Notes: generated by a model from the sequence alone, not told the origin. A stretch of DNA of 10,284 bases from Dasania sp051277005 (GCA_051277005.1 JBNMPS010000106.1:1-10284); one strand, 5' to 3'. Positions 1 through 7,344 are shown, counted from the stretch's first letter. Translations and numbers: made by a program.

Positions 1-547
1 TCAGTTCATCCTCGCACACACCTTCGGCGGCGGTGCGAATGATAAAACCGCCCAAATCGGTCATCTGTTCTTCAGCAATGGCTTTAGCAGCCATTTCTTT
101 TAAACGCTTACGCTCTTCTTCTTCATCGATACGCTGCGAAATCCCCAAATGGCTACTACCTGGCATAAACACTAAATAGCGAGAGGGTACGGACAAATGC
201 GTTGTCAGCCGCGCACCTTTTGTCCCCATAGGATCCTTTATAACTTGGGTAATAATAGCTTGCCCCTCACGAACCAAACTACGAATATCGGGAGTTTCAC
301 CATTGCGACGGTCGCCCTCTTTAACCACAATATCTGAAGCGTGAATAAAACAGGTGCGTTCTAAGCCCACATCGATGAACGCTGCCTGCATGCCAGGCAA
401 GACTCTTACTACTTTACCTTTATAGATATTGCCAACAATGCCCTTAGAGGCCAGCCGCTCAATAAACACTTCTTGCAGCATGCCGTTTTCGACCACGGCA
501 ACACGCGTCTCCATGGGCGTTAAATTAATTAGTATCTCTTCACTCAT
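1..547 (-). CDS. rng: Ribonuclease G, N-terminal part (cut by window edge)
   Basis: RNase G is a cytoplasmic single-strand endonuclease of the RNase E/G family that matures the 5' end of 16S rRNA and degrades some mRNAs. The visible 182 residues begin MSEEILINLTPMETRVAVVE, the usual RNase G opening. The S1 RNA-binding domain follows at about residues 35-125, with the family motifs GNIYKGKVVRVLPGMQAAF and FIHASDI. Then come KDPMGTKGARLTT, PSRYLVFMPG and GGFIIRTAAEG, which lead into the RNase H-like/5'-sensor region. The catalytic DNase I-like domain lies beyond the left edge. The ATG is 10 nt after the maf stop, so the two genes are probably translationally coupled, with rng last of the visible mre operon genes. 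The alternative RNase E is unlikely, because these N-terminal motifs fit RNase G better and the neighbourhood is the standard one for rng. Confidence 0.95.
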   Translation of the reverse strand, partial: MSEEILINLTPMETRVAVVENGMLQEVFIERLASKGIVGNIYKGKVVRVLPGMQAAFIDVGLERTCFIHASDIVVKEGDRRNGETPDIRSLVREGQAIITQVIKDPMGTKGARLTTHLSVPSRYLVFMPGSSHLGISQRIDEEEERKRLKEMAAKAIAEEQMTDLGGFIIRTAAEGVCEDEL

Positions 548-557
548 GTTAAATGTC

Positions 558-1163
558 TTATCTCTGTATTTTTTTAAGCAGCTGATGCGTTTCAGCTAAC
601 GGTAGCCCCATCACGCCCGAGTAACTACCTTCTATAGAATCTATAAAAACGGCGGCATAGCCTTGTATGGCATAAGAGCCCGCTTTATCAAAGGGCTCGC
701 CAGTATTAACATAGCGATCTATCTCTGACTGCGACAATGCCCTAAAGTTTACTTTCGTGGTGCTCAGAGCCGTTAACGTTTGGGTCGCATCAATCACGGT
801 GACCGCTGTTAGCACCTGATGTCTGCTGGCCGATAACTGTTTAAGCATCTTAGCTGCATCGGACTTATTTTTGGGTTTTCCTAAAATGTGGCCATGAATA
901 ATAACGGAGGTGTCGGAGCCAATTACCGGCAATAAGGGCTCATTATTTTGCGCTCGCTTTTGCCAAGTAGCCTGCGCTTTTTGCAAAGACAAACGCTGCA
1001 CATAATCTTCTGGCAGCTCACCTACTGCCACCGACTCGTCAACTTCAACCGCATCACAGACAAACGACACATCAATTTGCTGTAGTAATTCTGCACGTCT
1101 CGGTGACCTAGACGCTAAAATATAGCGGGGTTCAGAATGAATGCCTGAATTTCTCTTCAACAC
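558..1163 (-). CDS. maf: Maf-family nucleoside triphosphate pyrophosphatase (YhdE type, dTTP/UTP)
   Basis: This is a 201-residue Maf protein, a cytoplasmic enzyme that hydrolyses non-canonical or excess nucleoside triphosphates to monophosphate and pyrophosphate. The phosphate-binding signature LASRSPRRAELL is at residues 16-27. GSDT at 82-85 carries the likely catalytic aspartate (D84), GKP is at 95-97, and GEPFDKAGSYAIQG is at 155-168. The DKAGSYAIQG stretch is typical of the YhdE (dTTP/UTP) subgroup rather than the YceF (m7GTP) subgroup; substrate is inferred from this alone. The start is GTG, supported by an AGGAAG Shine-Dalgarno seven bases upstream (1171-1176). It lies 45 nt after mreD and 10 nt before rng, so it should be transcribed with the mre genes. 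Length is normal for the family and no key residue looks missing. Confidence 0.94.
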   Translation of the reverse strand: MLKRNSGIHSEPRYILASRSPRRAELLQQIDVSFVCDAVEVDESVAVGELPEDYVQRLSLQKAQATWQKRAQNNEPLLPVIGSDTSVIIHGHILGKPKNKSDAAKMLKQLSASRHQVLTAVTVIDATQTLTALSTTKVNFRALSQSEIDRYVNTGEPFDKAGSYAIQGYAAVFIDSIEGSYSGVMGLPLAETHQLLKKIQR

Positions 1164-1170
1164 CGGATGA

Positions 1171-1176
1171 CTTCCT
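1171..1176 (-). promoter_or_regulatory. Ribosome binding site of maf
   Basis: AGGAAG on the minus strand sits seven bases before the GTG at 1163. It supports GTG as the maf start, since no ATG lies nearby in frame. Confidence 0.6.
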
Positions 1177-1208
1177 GCTGATTCTGTTTATAAAGGCTTA
1201 ACGCTGAT

Positions 1209-1694
1209 TTAACTAATGTGAAAGCCGCGTCGACAAAAACGTAAAAAAACGGATAACCAAGGCCAAAGCAGCGCGCTCACTAGAGCGGGTAATAAAAATA
1301 GCAAGTTTGGGGATAGCACGCCGATTAAGGTCTGCACCCAATGGCTTATCAGCTGATGCACGCCAATTAAGATAAATAACACCCAAGCTTGCTGCCAAGG
1401 GGTATACATTCGTAGGCGCTGATAAAGAATAAGCGAAACGTAGGCAATAACTGATAGCGCAAAAGCATTCTGCCCTAGCGGTACACCCTCAACAATATCC
1501 AGTATCAAGCCTGACGCCCAACACACACCAATACCAACACGCTCAGGCTGCGCAATCACCCAATAAATTAGCACCATCGCCAGCCATTCGGGCCGACCCC
1601 ATTGCGCCCAAAAAGGCATAGGAATAATACTTAGATATAAAGCAACAACAATGGTAAATACGATAACCCAAGAGCTATTAGCCTGCTGATGCAT
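1209..1694 (-). CDS. mreD: Rod-shape determining membrane protein MreD
   Basis: MreD is a small integral inner-membrane protein of the elongasome, working with MreB, MreC, RodA and PBP2 in lateral wall growth. The 161 residues form about five hydrophobic segments, roughly at residues 8-28, 35-50, 52-70, 75-92, 100-120 and 126-150; the central ones may be one long or two short helices. The family signature GLILDIVEGVPLGQNAF is at about residues 62-78, and RPEWLAMVLIYW before it is also typical. The ATG follows the mreC stop by only five bases, and its GCAGGG ribosome binding site lies inside the end of mreC, so translation is probably coupled. The protein ends in the basic stretch RFCRRGF, expected on the cytoplasmic side. 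Length is normal for gammaproteobacterial MreD. Confidence 0.94.
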   Translation of the reverse strand: MHQQANSSWVIVFTIVVALYLSIIPMPFWAQWGRPEWLAMVLIYWVIAQPERVGIGVCWASGLILDIVEGVPLGQNAFALSVIAYVSLILYQRLRMYTPWQQAWVLFILIGVHQLISHWVQTLIGVLSPNLLFLLPALVSALLWPWLSVFLRFCRRGFHIS

Positions 1695-1699
1695 CGCTT

Positions 1700-2533
1700 T
1701 TAACCCTGCTCACTTTTGTGGCTAAAGACCAGCAGCACATAGCGGCTACGATCTAGCTGAGCACTGGGCTGGGCCTTGACAATCGCAAAGGGCTGGCCGG
1801 GGTCGACAGTAACCTCAGTCACCGTCGCAACAGGGTAACCAAACGGAAAGCGCTGGCCTAAACCAGAGCTCACCAGTAAATCCCCCACCTTAATATCCGT
1901 CGTTGCTGACAGGTGACGCAAGGTAAGCTCATGCAACAACCCCACACCTTCTACAATACTACGCACACCATTGCGATTGACTTGAACGGGGATAGCATGG
2001 GTGGCGTCTGTCACCATCATCACTCGACTTTGAATAGGGCCAACTTCTATGACCTGCCCCATTAAACCCGAGGCATCAATAACCGGCTGACCCACATAAA
2101 GCTGATCAGGCTCACCTTTATTAATAATGATTTCGTGATGCAACGGACTGGAAGAAACGCCCACAATTTCGGCGACTAGCACCGTATCATCTAGTAACGC
2201 CGATGAATTAAGCAAAGCCCGCAACCTTACATTCTCAGCCTCTAACGAGGCCAACTTTTGCACCTTGGCTTTTAATAATAAAGATTCGGCCTTTAAACTG
2301 CGGTTTTCTCGACGTAACCCATTGCGACTCACAAATGTTTCATCGCTCCAAAGACTGATGCGCTCAGGCACATCAGCAAACCAATAAAATGGAGCAGCGA
2401 CAACACTAAAAGAAGATTCTAACGACTTAAACCAGTCAAAACGCTGACCAGCAAAAATTAAAACAAAGGCTAACGCGCTCAGCACGAGTAGCCGAGCGGC
2501 AACAGAGGGACCTTTAACAAAAAGCGGCTTGAT
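1700..2533 (-). CDS. mreC: Rod-shape determining protein MreC, probable ATC start
   Basis: MreC is a bitopic inner-membrane protein whose periplasmic part links MreB and MreD to the PBP2-RodA synthase. From ATC at 2533 it is 277 residues. It opens KPLFVKGPSVAARLL, which matches the conserved MreC N-terminus. A transmembrane helix spans about residues 11-31 and a coiled coil about 70-108 (ENRSLKAE to LEAENVRLRALL). The beta-rich MreC domain follows, with VDASGLMGQVIEV-type, MVTDATHAIPVQV and GDLLVSSGLGQRFPFGYPVATV motifs. The first standard start in frame is GTG at 2485. Using it would remove the conserved segment and cut into the membrane helix, and no Shine-Dalgarno precedes it. The frame is open back to a TGA at 2552-2554 and contains no ATG, GTG, TTG or CTG. 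ATC with a GGGAA six bases upstream is therefore my preferred start; a sequencing error (GTT for GTG just before it) is the alternative. It is shorter at the C-terminus than E. coli MreC. Confidence 0.88.
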   Translation of the reverse strand: MKPLFVKGPSVAARLLVLSALAFVLIFAGQRFDWFKSLESSFSVVAAPFYWFADVPERISLWSDETFVSRNGLRRENRSLKAESLLLKAKVQKLASLEAENVRLRALLNSSALLDDTVLVAEIVGVSSSPLHHEIIINKGEPDQLYVGQPVIDASGLMGQVIEVGPIQSRVMMVTDATHAIPVQVNRNGVRSIVEGVGLLHELTLRHLSATTDIKVGDLLVSSGLGQRFPFGYPVATVTEVTVDPGQPFAIVKAQPSAQLDRSRYVLLVFSHKSEQG

Positions 2534-2539
2534 AACTGT

Positions 2540-2544
2540 TTCCC
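2540..2544 (-). promoter_or_regulatory. Weak ribosome binding site before the proposed ATC start of mreC
   Basis: GGGAA on the minus strand lies six bases before the ATC at 2533. It pairs only partly with the anti-Shine-Dalgarno sequence. No comparable purine run precedes the GTG at 2485, so the site favours the upstream start. Confidence 0.35.
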
Positions 2545-2571
2545 GTTTATTTCAAACTTTCCATTAAATCC

Positions 2572-2603
2572 AAAAGAAAATAAGAGGCTATTAGCCCCTT
2601 ATT
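2572..2603 (-). terminator. Terminator-like hairpin between mreB and mreC
   Basis: On the minus strand AATAAGGGGC and GCCTCTTATT form a 10-bp stem with one G-U wobble around a TAATA loop, followed by TTCTTTT. The U-rich tail makes it look like an intrinsic terminator. The left arm includes the mreB stop codon (2599-2601), so ribosomes finishing mreB would cover it. Since mreC and mreD lie downstream with no clear promoter of their own, it probably acts as a partial terminator that lowers mreCD relative to mreB, or as a 3' end stabiliser for mreB mRNA. The structure is read directly; its efficiency is inferred. Confidence 0.65.
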
Positions 2604-3636
2604 CAGTAGAAAGTAAATCGATGCTGTGTTTATCGATGATTTCCAGCGCCTTACCGCCACCCCTGGCAACACACGTCAGAGGATCTTCTGCCACCAGCAC
2701 TGGCAAGCCAGTTTCATCTGAGAGCAAGGTGTCTAAACCTCGCAACAGTGCACCCCCACCGGTTAACACAATTCCAGAGTCAGCAATATCTGCCGCTAAC
2801 TCAGGAGGCGATTGCTCTAAAGCACGCTTCACTGATTGGACGATAGTGGTTAGCGTCTCCTGTAAAGACTCTAAGATTTCATCACTGTTTAAGGTAAAGC
2901 TACGAGGCACGCCTTCTGCCAAGTTACGGCCACGCACATCAATCTCACGCAACTCACAATCTTTATGGGCACAGGCAATTTCCTGTTTGATACGCTCAGC
3001 CGTCGCATCGCCTATCAAGCTGCCATAAGCACGGCGAACATGAGAGACAATCGCCTCATCAAAACGGTCACCACCAACGCGAACTGAATCTGAATAAACC
3101 ACACCGTTTAAAGAGATAATAGCAATTTCAGTGGTACCGCCGCCTATATCTACCACCATAGAACCCGTGGCCTCATCAACAGAAAGTCCGGCACCAATGG
3201 CTGCTGCCATAGGCTCTTCAATTAAACGCACCTCACGAGCACCAGCGCTCAGCGCTGACTCACGAATCGCGCGACGCTCAACCTGAGTTGATTTACAAGG
3301 CACACATATCAACACCCTAGGGCTTGGACGCACAATACTATTTTGGTGAACTTTGGCAATAAAGTGCTGAAGCATTTTTTCAGTCACCTGGAAGTCTGCA
3401 ATAACACCATCTTTTAACGGACGAATAGCGGTTATATTACCGGGCGTTCTACCCAGCATGCGCTTGGCATCAGTACCTACGGCCTCTATTGTTTTGTGAC
3501 CATTATGCAAGCGTATAGCAACTACCGAAGGTTCATCTAGAACGATACCTTCTCCACGCACGTATATAAGGGTGTTAGCTGTTCCCAAATCGATCGACAA
3601 ATCGTTAGAAAACAAACCTCTTAATCGTTTTAACAT
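2599..3636 (-). CDS. mreB: Rod-shape determining actin homologue MreB
   Basis: MreB polymerises into membrane-bound antiparallel filaments that orient the cell-wall elongation machinery. The 345-residue protein is full length. It starts with an amphipathic membrane-targeting segment, MLKRLRGLF. The actin-fold nucleotide motifs are all present: phosphate-1 DLGTANT at 16-22, the LIEEPMAAAIGAG segment at 138-150 with the hydrolysis-associated glutamate, phosphate-2 DIGGGTTEIAI at 163-173, and the adenosine motif LTGGGALLRGL at 291-301. The ATG is preceded by AAGAGA six to seven bases upstream. It is the first gene of the minus-strand mreB-mreC-mreD-maf-rng unit and diverges from gatC. A terminator-like hairpin overlaps its stop codon, which probably makes it the most highly expressed gene of the unit. 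No residue looks abnormal. Confidence 0.98.
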   Translation of the reverse strand: MLKRLRGLFSNDLSIDLGTANTLIYVRGEGIVLDEPSVVAIRLHNGHKTIEAVGTDAKRMLGRTPGNITAIRPLKDGVIADFQVTEKMLQHFIAKVHQNSIVRPSPRVLICVPCKSTQVERRAIRESALSAGAREVRLIEEPMAAAIGAGLSVDEATGSMVVDIGGGTTEIAIISLNGVVYSDSVRVGGDRFDEAIVSHVRRAYGSLIGDATAERIKQEIACAHKDCELREIDVRGRNLAEGVPRSFTLNSDEILESLQETLTTIVQSVKRALEQSPPELAADIADSGIVLTGGGALLRGLDTLLSDETGLPVLVAEDPLTCVARGGGKALEIIDKHSIDLLSTE

Positions 3637-3683
3637 TCCAGTCTCTTTTTATATAAGGGTATTATTGGGGCTTAAATGTAGCC

Positions 3684-3712
3684 TTTACCGTCTATTATCT
3701 TGTTTTTACAAT
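3684..3712 (+). promoter_or_regulatory. Candidate sigma-70 promoter for gatCAB
   Basis: TTTACC (3684-3689) and TACAAT (3707-3712) are separated by 17 bases. The -10 box matches the consensus at five of six positions and the -35 at four of six. Transcription would begin near 3719, giving a leader of about 220 nt before gatC. This was found by eye only. Confidence 0.4.
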
Positions 3713-3771
3713 ATTTGGGGGTAACGTTGATGATGCAGCCCACAATTTGCATTTCTTGCAATAAATTGGCC

Positions 3772-3800
3772 ACTCTATCAATGCAGGGGATTCAGGGCAA
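3772..3800 (-). promoter_or_regulatory. Candidate sigma-70 promoter for the mreB operon
   Basis: On the minus strand TTGCCC (3795-3800) and TAGAGT (3772-3777) are 17 bases apart, and TG stands one base before the -10, as in extended -10 promoters. A start near 3765 would give a leader of about 130 nt before mreB. The match is moderate and was found by eye. Confidence 0.35.
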
Positions 3801-3940
3801 GACGGAAATGTGGTAACTTTAGCGTTTATAACGACTTACTATGAACAGGTCACACTCTAATCCATAATCCGGTGCTAAATTTGTGCCCTTTTTGCACGAA
3901 AATAAGCTCATAATCACTTTTCCCATAGGGGCCATAAACC

Positions 3941-4228
3941 ATGTCAGTAGAACAAGCTGATATCGAAAAAATTGCTACATTATCGCGTATTCATATTGCT
4001 GAAGCCGATATTCCAGAAGTTGCATCTCGCATCAACGATATACTCGCCATGGTCGACACCATGCAAGCGGTTGATACAACCGATGTAGAGCCTATGCAAA
4101 ACCCACTGGATGCCATACAGCGCCTACGCGCTGATGAAGTCACTGAACAAAATCAACGCGACCTGCTGCTGCAAAACGCTCCGGCCACCGAAGAGGGCTT
4201 ATTCTTAGTACCCAAGGTTATCGAATAG
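3941..4228 (+). CDS. gatC: Asp/Glu-tRNA(Asn/Gln) amidotransferase subunit C
   Basis: GatC is the small subunit that wraps around GatA and stabilises the GatCAB complex, which amidates misacylated Asp-tRNA(Asn) and/or Glu-tRNA(Gln) in the cytoplasm. The 95-residue product has the usual family length. It shows the expected pattern: an N-terminal helix (EQADIEKIATLSRIHI), then INDILAMVDTMQAVDTTDVEPM, and the C-terminal LRADEVTEQNQRDLLLQNAP followed by GLFLVPKVIE. The ATG has AGGGG nine bases upstream. It is the first gene of the gatCAB unit, 75 nt before gatA, and diverges from mreB. Bacteria with this gene context and a GlnRS typically need the enzyme for Asn-tRNA; which tRNA is served here cannot be read from this window. 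Confidence 0.96.
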   Translation: MSVEQADIEKIATLSRIHIAEADIPEVASRINDILAMVDTMQAVDTTDVEPMQNPLDAIQRLRADEVTEQNQRDLLLQNAPATEEGLFLVPKVIE

Positions 4229-4303
4229 CGGCTGATTAAATAATCGACCTAACCACTTCGCCGCCCACTACCGAATAAAGACTATTACAAGGACCATGAG
4301 GTC

Positions 4304-5755
4304 ATGCACCAGCAAACCATCGCAGAACTTTCAAAAGGCTTAGAAAGCAAAGCCTTTTCGAGTGAAGAGCTCACTCAACACTATCTAGACCGCATCAAAC
4401 AATTAGACGGCGATATCAATAGCTTTATTACCGTCACCGAAGAGCAAGCCCTACAACAAGCCAAAGCTGCCGACCAAGCGAGAGCAGCGGGCAATGTGAC
4501 GGCGCTTACCGGCATCCCCATCGCCCACAAAGATATTTTTTGCACCAGCGGCGTCAAAACCAGCTGCGGCTCAAAAATGCTAGACAACTTTGTCGCCCCT
4601 TACGACGCTACCGTGATTAAGAATTTTCAAGATGCTGGGGCTATCTCTTTGGGTAAAACCAATATGGATGAATTCGCTATGGGATCTTCTAATGAGAACA
4701 GCTTTTATGGCGCCGTAAAAAATCCCTGGGATAAAGAAACCGTTCCTGGTGGCTCATCAGGTGGCTCAGCAGCAGCCGTTGCTGCGCAATTAGCACCCGC
4801 AGCCACAGGCACGGACACCGGCGGCTCCATTCGCCAGCCCGCAGCCTTGTGTGGCCTTACAGGCTTAAAACCTACTTACGGAAGAGTTTCTCGCTTCGGC
4901 ATGATCGCCTTTGCCTCAAGCTTAGATCAAGCCGGCCCCATGACGCACACGGCTGAAGATGCCGCCATCATGATGAACGTTATGGCGGGTCACGATGCAA
5001 AAGACTCCACCAGTATGGACAAAGCGGTACCTGATTACACCGCCAACCTAAACAAAGACTTAAACGGCTTAACCATTGGCTTACCGCGCGAGTATTTTGG
5101 CGAAGGTTTATCACCTGAGATTGAAAAAAACGTTCAAGCAGCGATTAAAGAGTACCAGGCCCAAGGCGCAACCATAAAAGAAATCAGCCTACCGCACACC
5201 GAGCTGGCCATACCCTGCTATTACATCATCGCCCCCTCAGAAGCCTCAGCTAACTTATCGCGCTTTGATGGCGTACGTTATGGCTACCGCTGCAAAGACC
5301 CTAAAGACCTTTACGACCTTTACGCCCGCAGCCGTGAAGAAGGTTTTGGCGAAGAAGTTAAGCGCCGCATTTTAGTGGGCACCTATGCGTTGTCGGCTGG
5401 CTTTTACGAAGCCTATTACAACAAAGCACAGCAAATTCGCCGCCTAATTAGAAATGATTTTGTTAACGCCTTTAATGACGTCGATGTCATCATGGGGCCA
5501 ACCACCCCTAGCCCAGCGTTTAAATTGGGCGAAAAGTCTAACGACCCGGTCACCATGTACTTAGAAGATATTTACACCATCGCCGTCAACCTCGCCGGCT
5601 TGCCTGGCATGTCGATTCCCGTCGGCTTCGCTGACAACAAACCCTGTGGCCTACAAATAATCGGTAACTACTTTGATGAGTCACGTTTGCTCAACACGGC
5701 ACACCGCTTTCAACAAGCCACCGACTGGCACACCAAAACGCCAGCAAACGTATAA
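4304..5755 (+). CDS. gatA: Asp/Glu-tRNA(Asn/Gln) amidotransferase subunit A (amidase)
   Basis: GatA is the glutaminase subunit. It releases ammonia from glutamine (or asparagine) and channels it to GatB. The 483-residue protein is an amidase-signature enzyme of normal length. The Ser-cisSer-Lys triad is intact: K76 in GIPIAHKDIF, the cis-serine at about residue 151 in GGSSGGSAAAVAA, and the nucleophile S175 in GTDTGGSIRQPA. LTGLKPTYGRVSRFGMIAFASS follows, as in the family. The C-terminal part contains the conserved MGPTTPSPAFKLGE, and the GLPGMSIPVGF and GLQIIGNYFDE motifs near the end. The start at 4304 has AAGGA ten bases upstream. An ATG eight bases earlier is out of frame. It is 15 bases upstream of gatB, so the two are co-transcribed. 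Confidence 0.98.
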   Translation: MHQQTIAELSKGLESKAFSSEELTQHYLDRIKQLDGDINSFITVTEEQALQQAKAADQARAAGNVTALTGIPIAHKDIFCTSGVKTSCGSKMLDNFVAPYDATVIKNFQDAGAISLGKTNMDEFAMGSSNENSFYGAVKNPWDKETVPGGSSGGSAAAVAAQLAPAATGTDTGGSIRQPAALCGLTGLKPTYGRVSRFGMIAFASSLDQAGPMTHTAEDAAIMMNVMAGHDAKDSTSMDKAVPDYTANLNKDLNGLTIGLPREYFGEGLSPEIEKNVQAAIKEYQAQGATIKEISLPHTELAIPCYYIIAPSEASANLSRFDGVRYGYRCKDPKDLYDLYARSREEGFGEEVKRRILVGTYALSAGFYEAYYNKAQQIRRLIRNDFVNAFNDVDVIMGPTTPSPAFKLGEKSNDPVTMYLEDIYTIAVNLAGLPGMSIPVGFADNKPCGLQIIGNYFDESRLLNTAHRFQQATDWHTKTPANV

Positions 5756-5770
5756 GTAGAGGTTATCGAA

Positions 5771-7216
5771 ATGGAATGGGAAACAGTAATTGGCCTAGAA
5801 GTTCACGTACAACTGGCCACAAAATCTAAAATATTTTCAGGCTCCAGCACAGCCTTTGGTGCAGAGCCTAACACGCAAGCCAGCATCGTTGACCTGGCAT
5901 TACCAGGCACACTGCCAGTCATCAATCAGCAAGCCATGCACTACGCCATCATGTTTGGCTTAGCGGTTGGCGCCGACATCAATCAACGGTCAATTTTTGA
6001 TAGAAAAAATTATTTCTATCCCGATTCGCCCAAGGGTTATCAAACCACCCAAATGGATGAACCGATCGTAGGCGCGGGCAATGTTGAAATTCAACTCGCC
6101 GATGGCAGCCACAAGACCATCCGCATACATCACGCCCACCTTGAAGAAGATGCGGGCAAATCGATACACGATCAATTCCCCAATATGTCTGGCATCGATT
6201 TAAACCGTGCCGGCACACCACTGATCGAAATCGTCTCTGAGCCTGACATGCGCACCTCAGAAGAGGCTGTAGCTTTTGCCAAAAAACTACACTCCATAGT
6301 GACTTCACTGGGCATCTCCGATGGCGACATGTCACAGGGCTCTATGCGCTTTGACGTTAACGTTTCTGTACGCATAAAAGGCCAAGAAGAATTAGGCACC
6401 CGCACCGAAACTAAAAACCTCAATTCTTACCGCTTTATGGAGCAAGCCATCCACAAAGAAGTGGAACGCCAAATTGATTTATTAGAATACGGCGAAAAGG
6501 TTTTACAAGAAACACGTTTATACAATGCCGATACCGGCGAAGCTCGCTCTATGCGCAGCAAAGAAGAAGCCAACGATTACCGCTATTTCCCCTGCCCCGA
6601 TTTATTACCGATAGAAATCGACAGCGAAACCATCGAAGCACTTCGCGCATCGCTGCCCGAGCTTCCAGATGCTAGGCAGGCGCGGTTCATCGAAAGCTAT
6701 GGCCTATCAGACTACGATGCCAGCGTTTTAAGCAATGAGCGCGACACCGCCGAATATTTTGAAGCTGCTGCCAAACACTGCGGCGACGCCAAATTGGCCG
6801 CAAACTGGATCAGTGGCGAATTATCCGCTCGTTTAAATACCGATGAATTAGCTATTACTCAAAGCCCTGTAAGCTCTGAAGCATTAGCTGGCCTGATCAA
6901 GCGCATCAAAGACAATACCATTTCAGGGAAAATCGCCAAGCAAGTATTTGACGCTATGTGGAAAGGCGAAGGCGATGCCGACAGTATAATAGAAGCCAAA
7001 GGCTTAAAACAGGTTTCTGATACCGGCGCGCTTGAAAAAATTGTCGACGAGGTATTAGCTAAAAATCCCGAGGGTGTTGCGCAATACAAAGAAGCCGACG
7101 ATAAAAAACGCAAGAAATTATTGGGCGGCTTTATGGGGCCTATTATGAAAGCATCGAAGGGCCAAGCCAATCCGGGTATGGTGAATCAAATTTTGGCGAA
7201 AAAGCTTAGCCAATAA
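5771..7216 (+). CDS. gatB: Asp/Glu-tRNA(Asn/Gln) amidotransferase subunit B
   Basis: GatB binds the misacylated tRNA, phosphorylates the Asp or Glu carboxyl group with ATP and transfers ammonia from GatA. The 481-residue product is full length. The cradle domain opens with WETVIGLEVHVQL (residues 3-15) and has DRKNYFYPDSPKGYQTTQ (77-94), HLEEDAGK (123-130) and DLNRAGTPLIEIVSEPD. TRTETKNLNSYRFMEQAI and RSMRSKEEANDYRYFPCPDL complete the catalytic half. The helical and YqeY-like tRNA-binding tail runs to the C-terminus, ending in LLGGFMGPIMKASKG and NPGMVNQILAKKL. GAGG eight to nine bases before the ATG is its ribosome binding site. It is the last gene of gatCAB, and a long hairpin follows 55 bases after the stop. 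Confidence 0.98.
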   Translation: MEWETVIGLEVHVQLATKSKIFSGSSTAFGAEPNTQASIVDLALPGTLPVINQQAMHYAIMFGLAVGADINQRSIFDRKNYFYPDSPKGYQTTQMDEPIVGAGNVEIQLADGSHKTIRIHHAHLEEDAGKSIHDQFPNMSGIDLNRAGTPLIEIVSEPDMRTSEEAVAFAKKLHSIVTSLGISDGDMSQGSMRFDVNVSVRIKGQEELGTRTETKNLNSYRFMEQAIHKEVERQIDLLEYGEKVLQETRLYNADTGEARSMRSKEEANDYRYFPCPDLLPIEIDSETIEALRASLPELPDARQARFIESYGLSDYDASVLSNERDTAEYFEAAAKHCGDAKLAANWISGELSARLNTDELAITQSPVSSEALAGLIKRIKDNTISGKIAKQVFDAMWKGEGDADSIIEAKGLKQVSDTGALEKIVDEVLAKNPEGVAQYKEADDKKRKKLLGGFMGPIMKASKGQANPGMVNQILAKKLSQ

Positions 7217-7270
7217 TATTTGACCGCCTCATGTATAGAATAAAAATAAACCCCGCCTTTCAATAAGGCC

Positions 7271-7311
7271 TAACAGCTAAGGCCTGAACGCCACTCAGGC
7301 CTTGGCTGTTA
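7271..7311 (+). terminator. Long hairpin after gatB, probable transcription end
   Basis: TAACAGCTAAGGCCTGA and TCAGGCCTTGGCTGTTA pair over 17 bp with a single G-U wobble around the seven-base loop ACGCCAC. It lies 55 bases after the gatB stop. No long U-tract follows (only TTAATAA), so it is not a textbook intrinsic terminator. It could act as a weak terminator, as a 3' end stabiliser, or be a copy of a REP-like repeat. AGGCCT occurs three times within 7266-7302, giving an alternative, shorter pairing with the first copy. Confidence 0.5.
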
Positions 7312-7344
7312 ATAACTACGAAGTAATTAAATAAAACATAAAAC

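Larger units (their letters stand above)
3637..3940. other. Divergent mreB-gatC intergenic region
   Basis: These 304 bases separate mreB (leftward) and gatC (rightward). No convincing gene is present. The region holds one promoter-like element for each direction, listed separately, and a small hairpin at 3880-3900 (TTTGTGC and GCACGAA around a seven-base loop) in the presumed gatC leader. The gatC ribosome binding site is AGGGG at about 3927-3931, nine bases before its ATG. No riboswitch or T-box pattern was recognised. Confidence 0.6.

Noticed and set aside
1213..1398. Second minus-strand frame overlapping mreD
   Set aside because: It overlaps the conserved mreD frame, has no ribosome binding site I could see and no recognisable motif.
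2621..3028. Plus-strand open frame of 135 codons inside mreB
   Set aside because: It is antisense to the strongly conserved mreB frame and has no family resemblance; it is a shadow.
3880..3900. Small hairpin in the gatC leader as a riboswitch or T-box
   Set aside because: It is a 7-bp stem with a pyrimidine loop and none of the conserved elements of known leader RNAs.
5979..6335. Minus-strand open frames inside gatB (also 5990-6175, 6172-6423 and 6859-7170)
   Set aside because: All lie opposite conserved GatB sequence and show no protein-family features.
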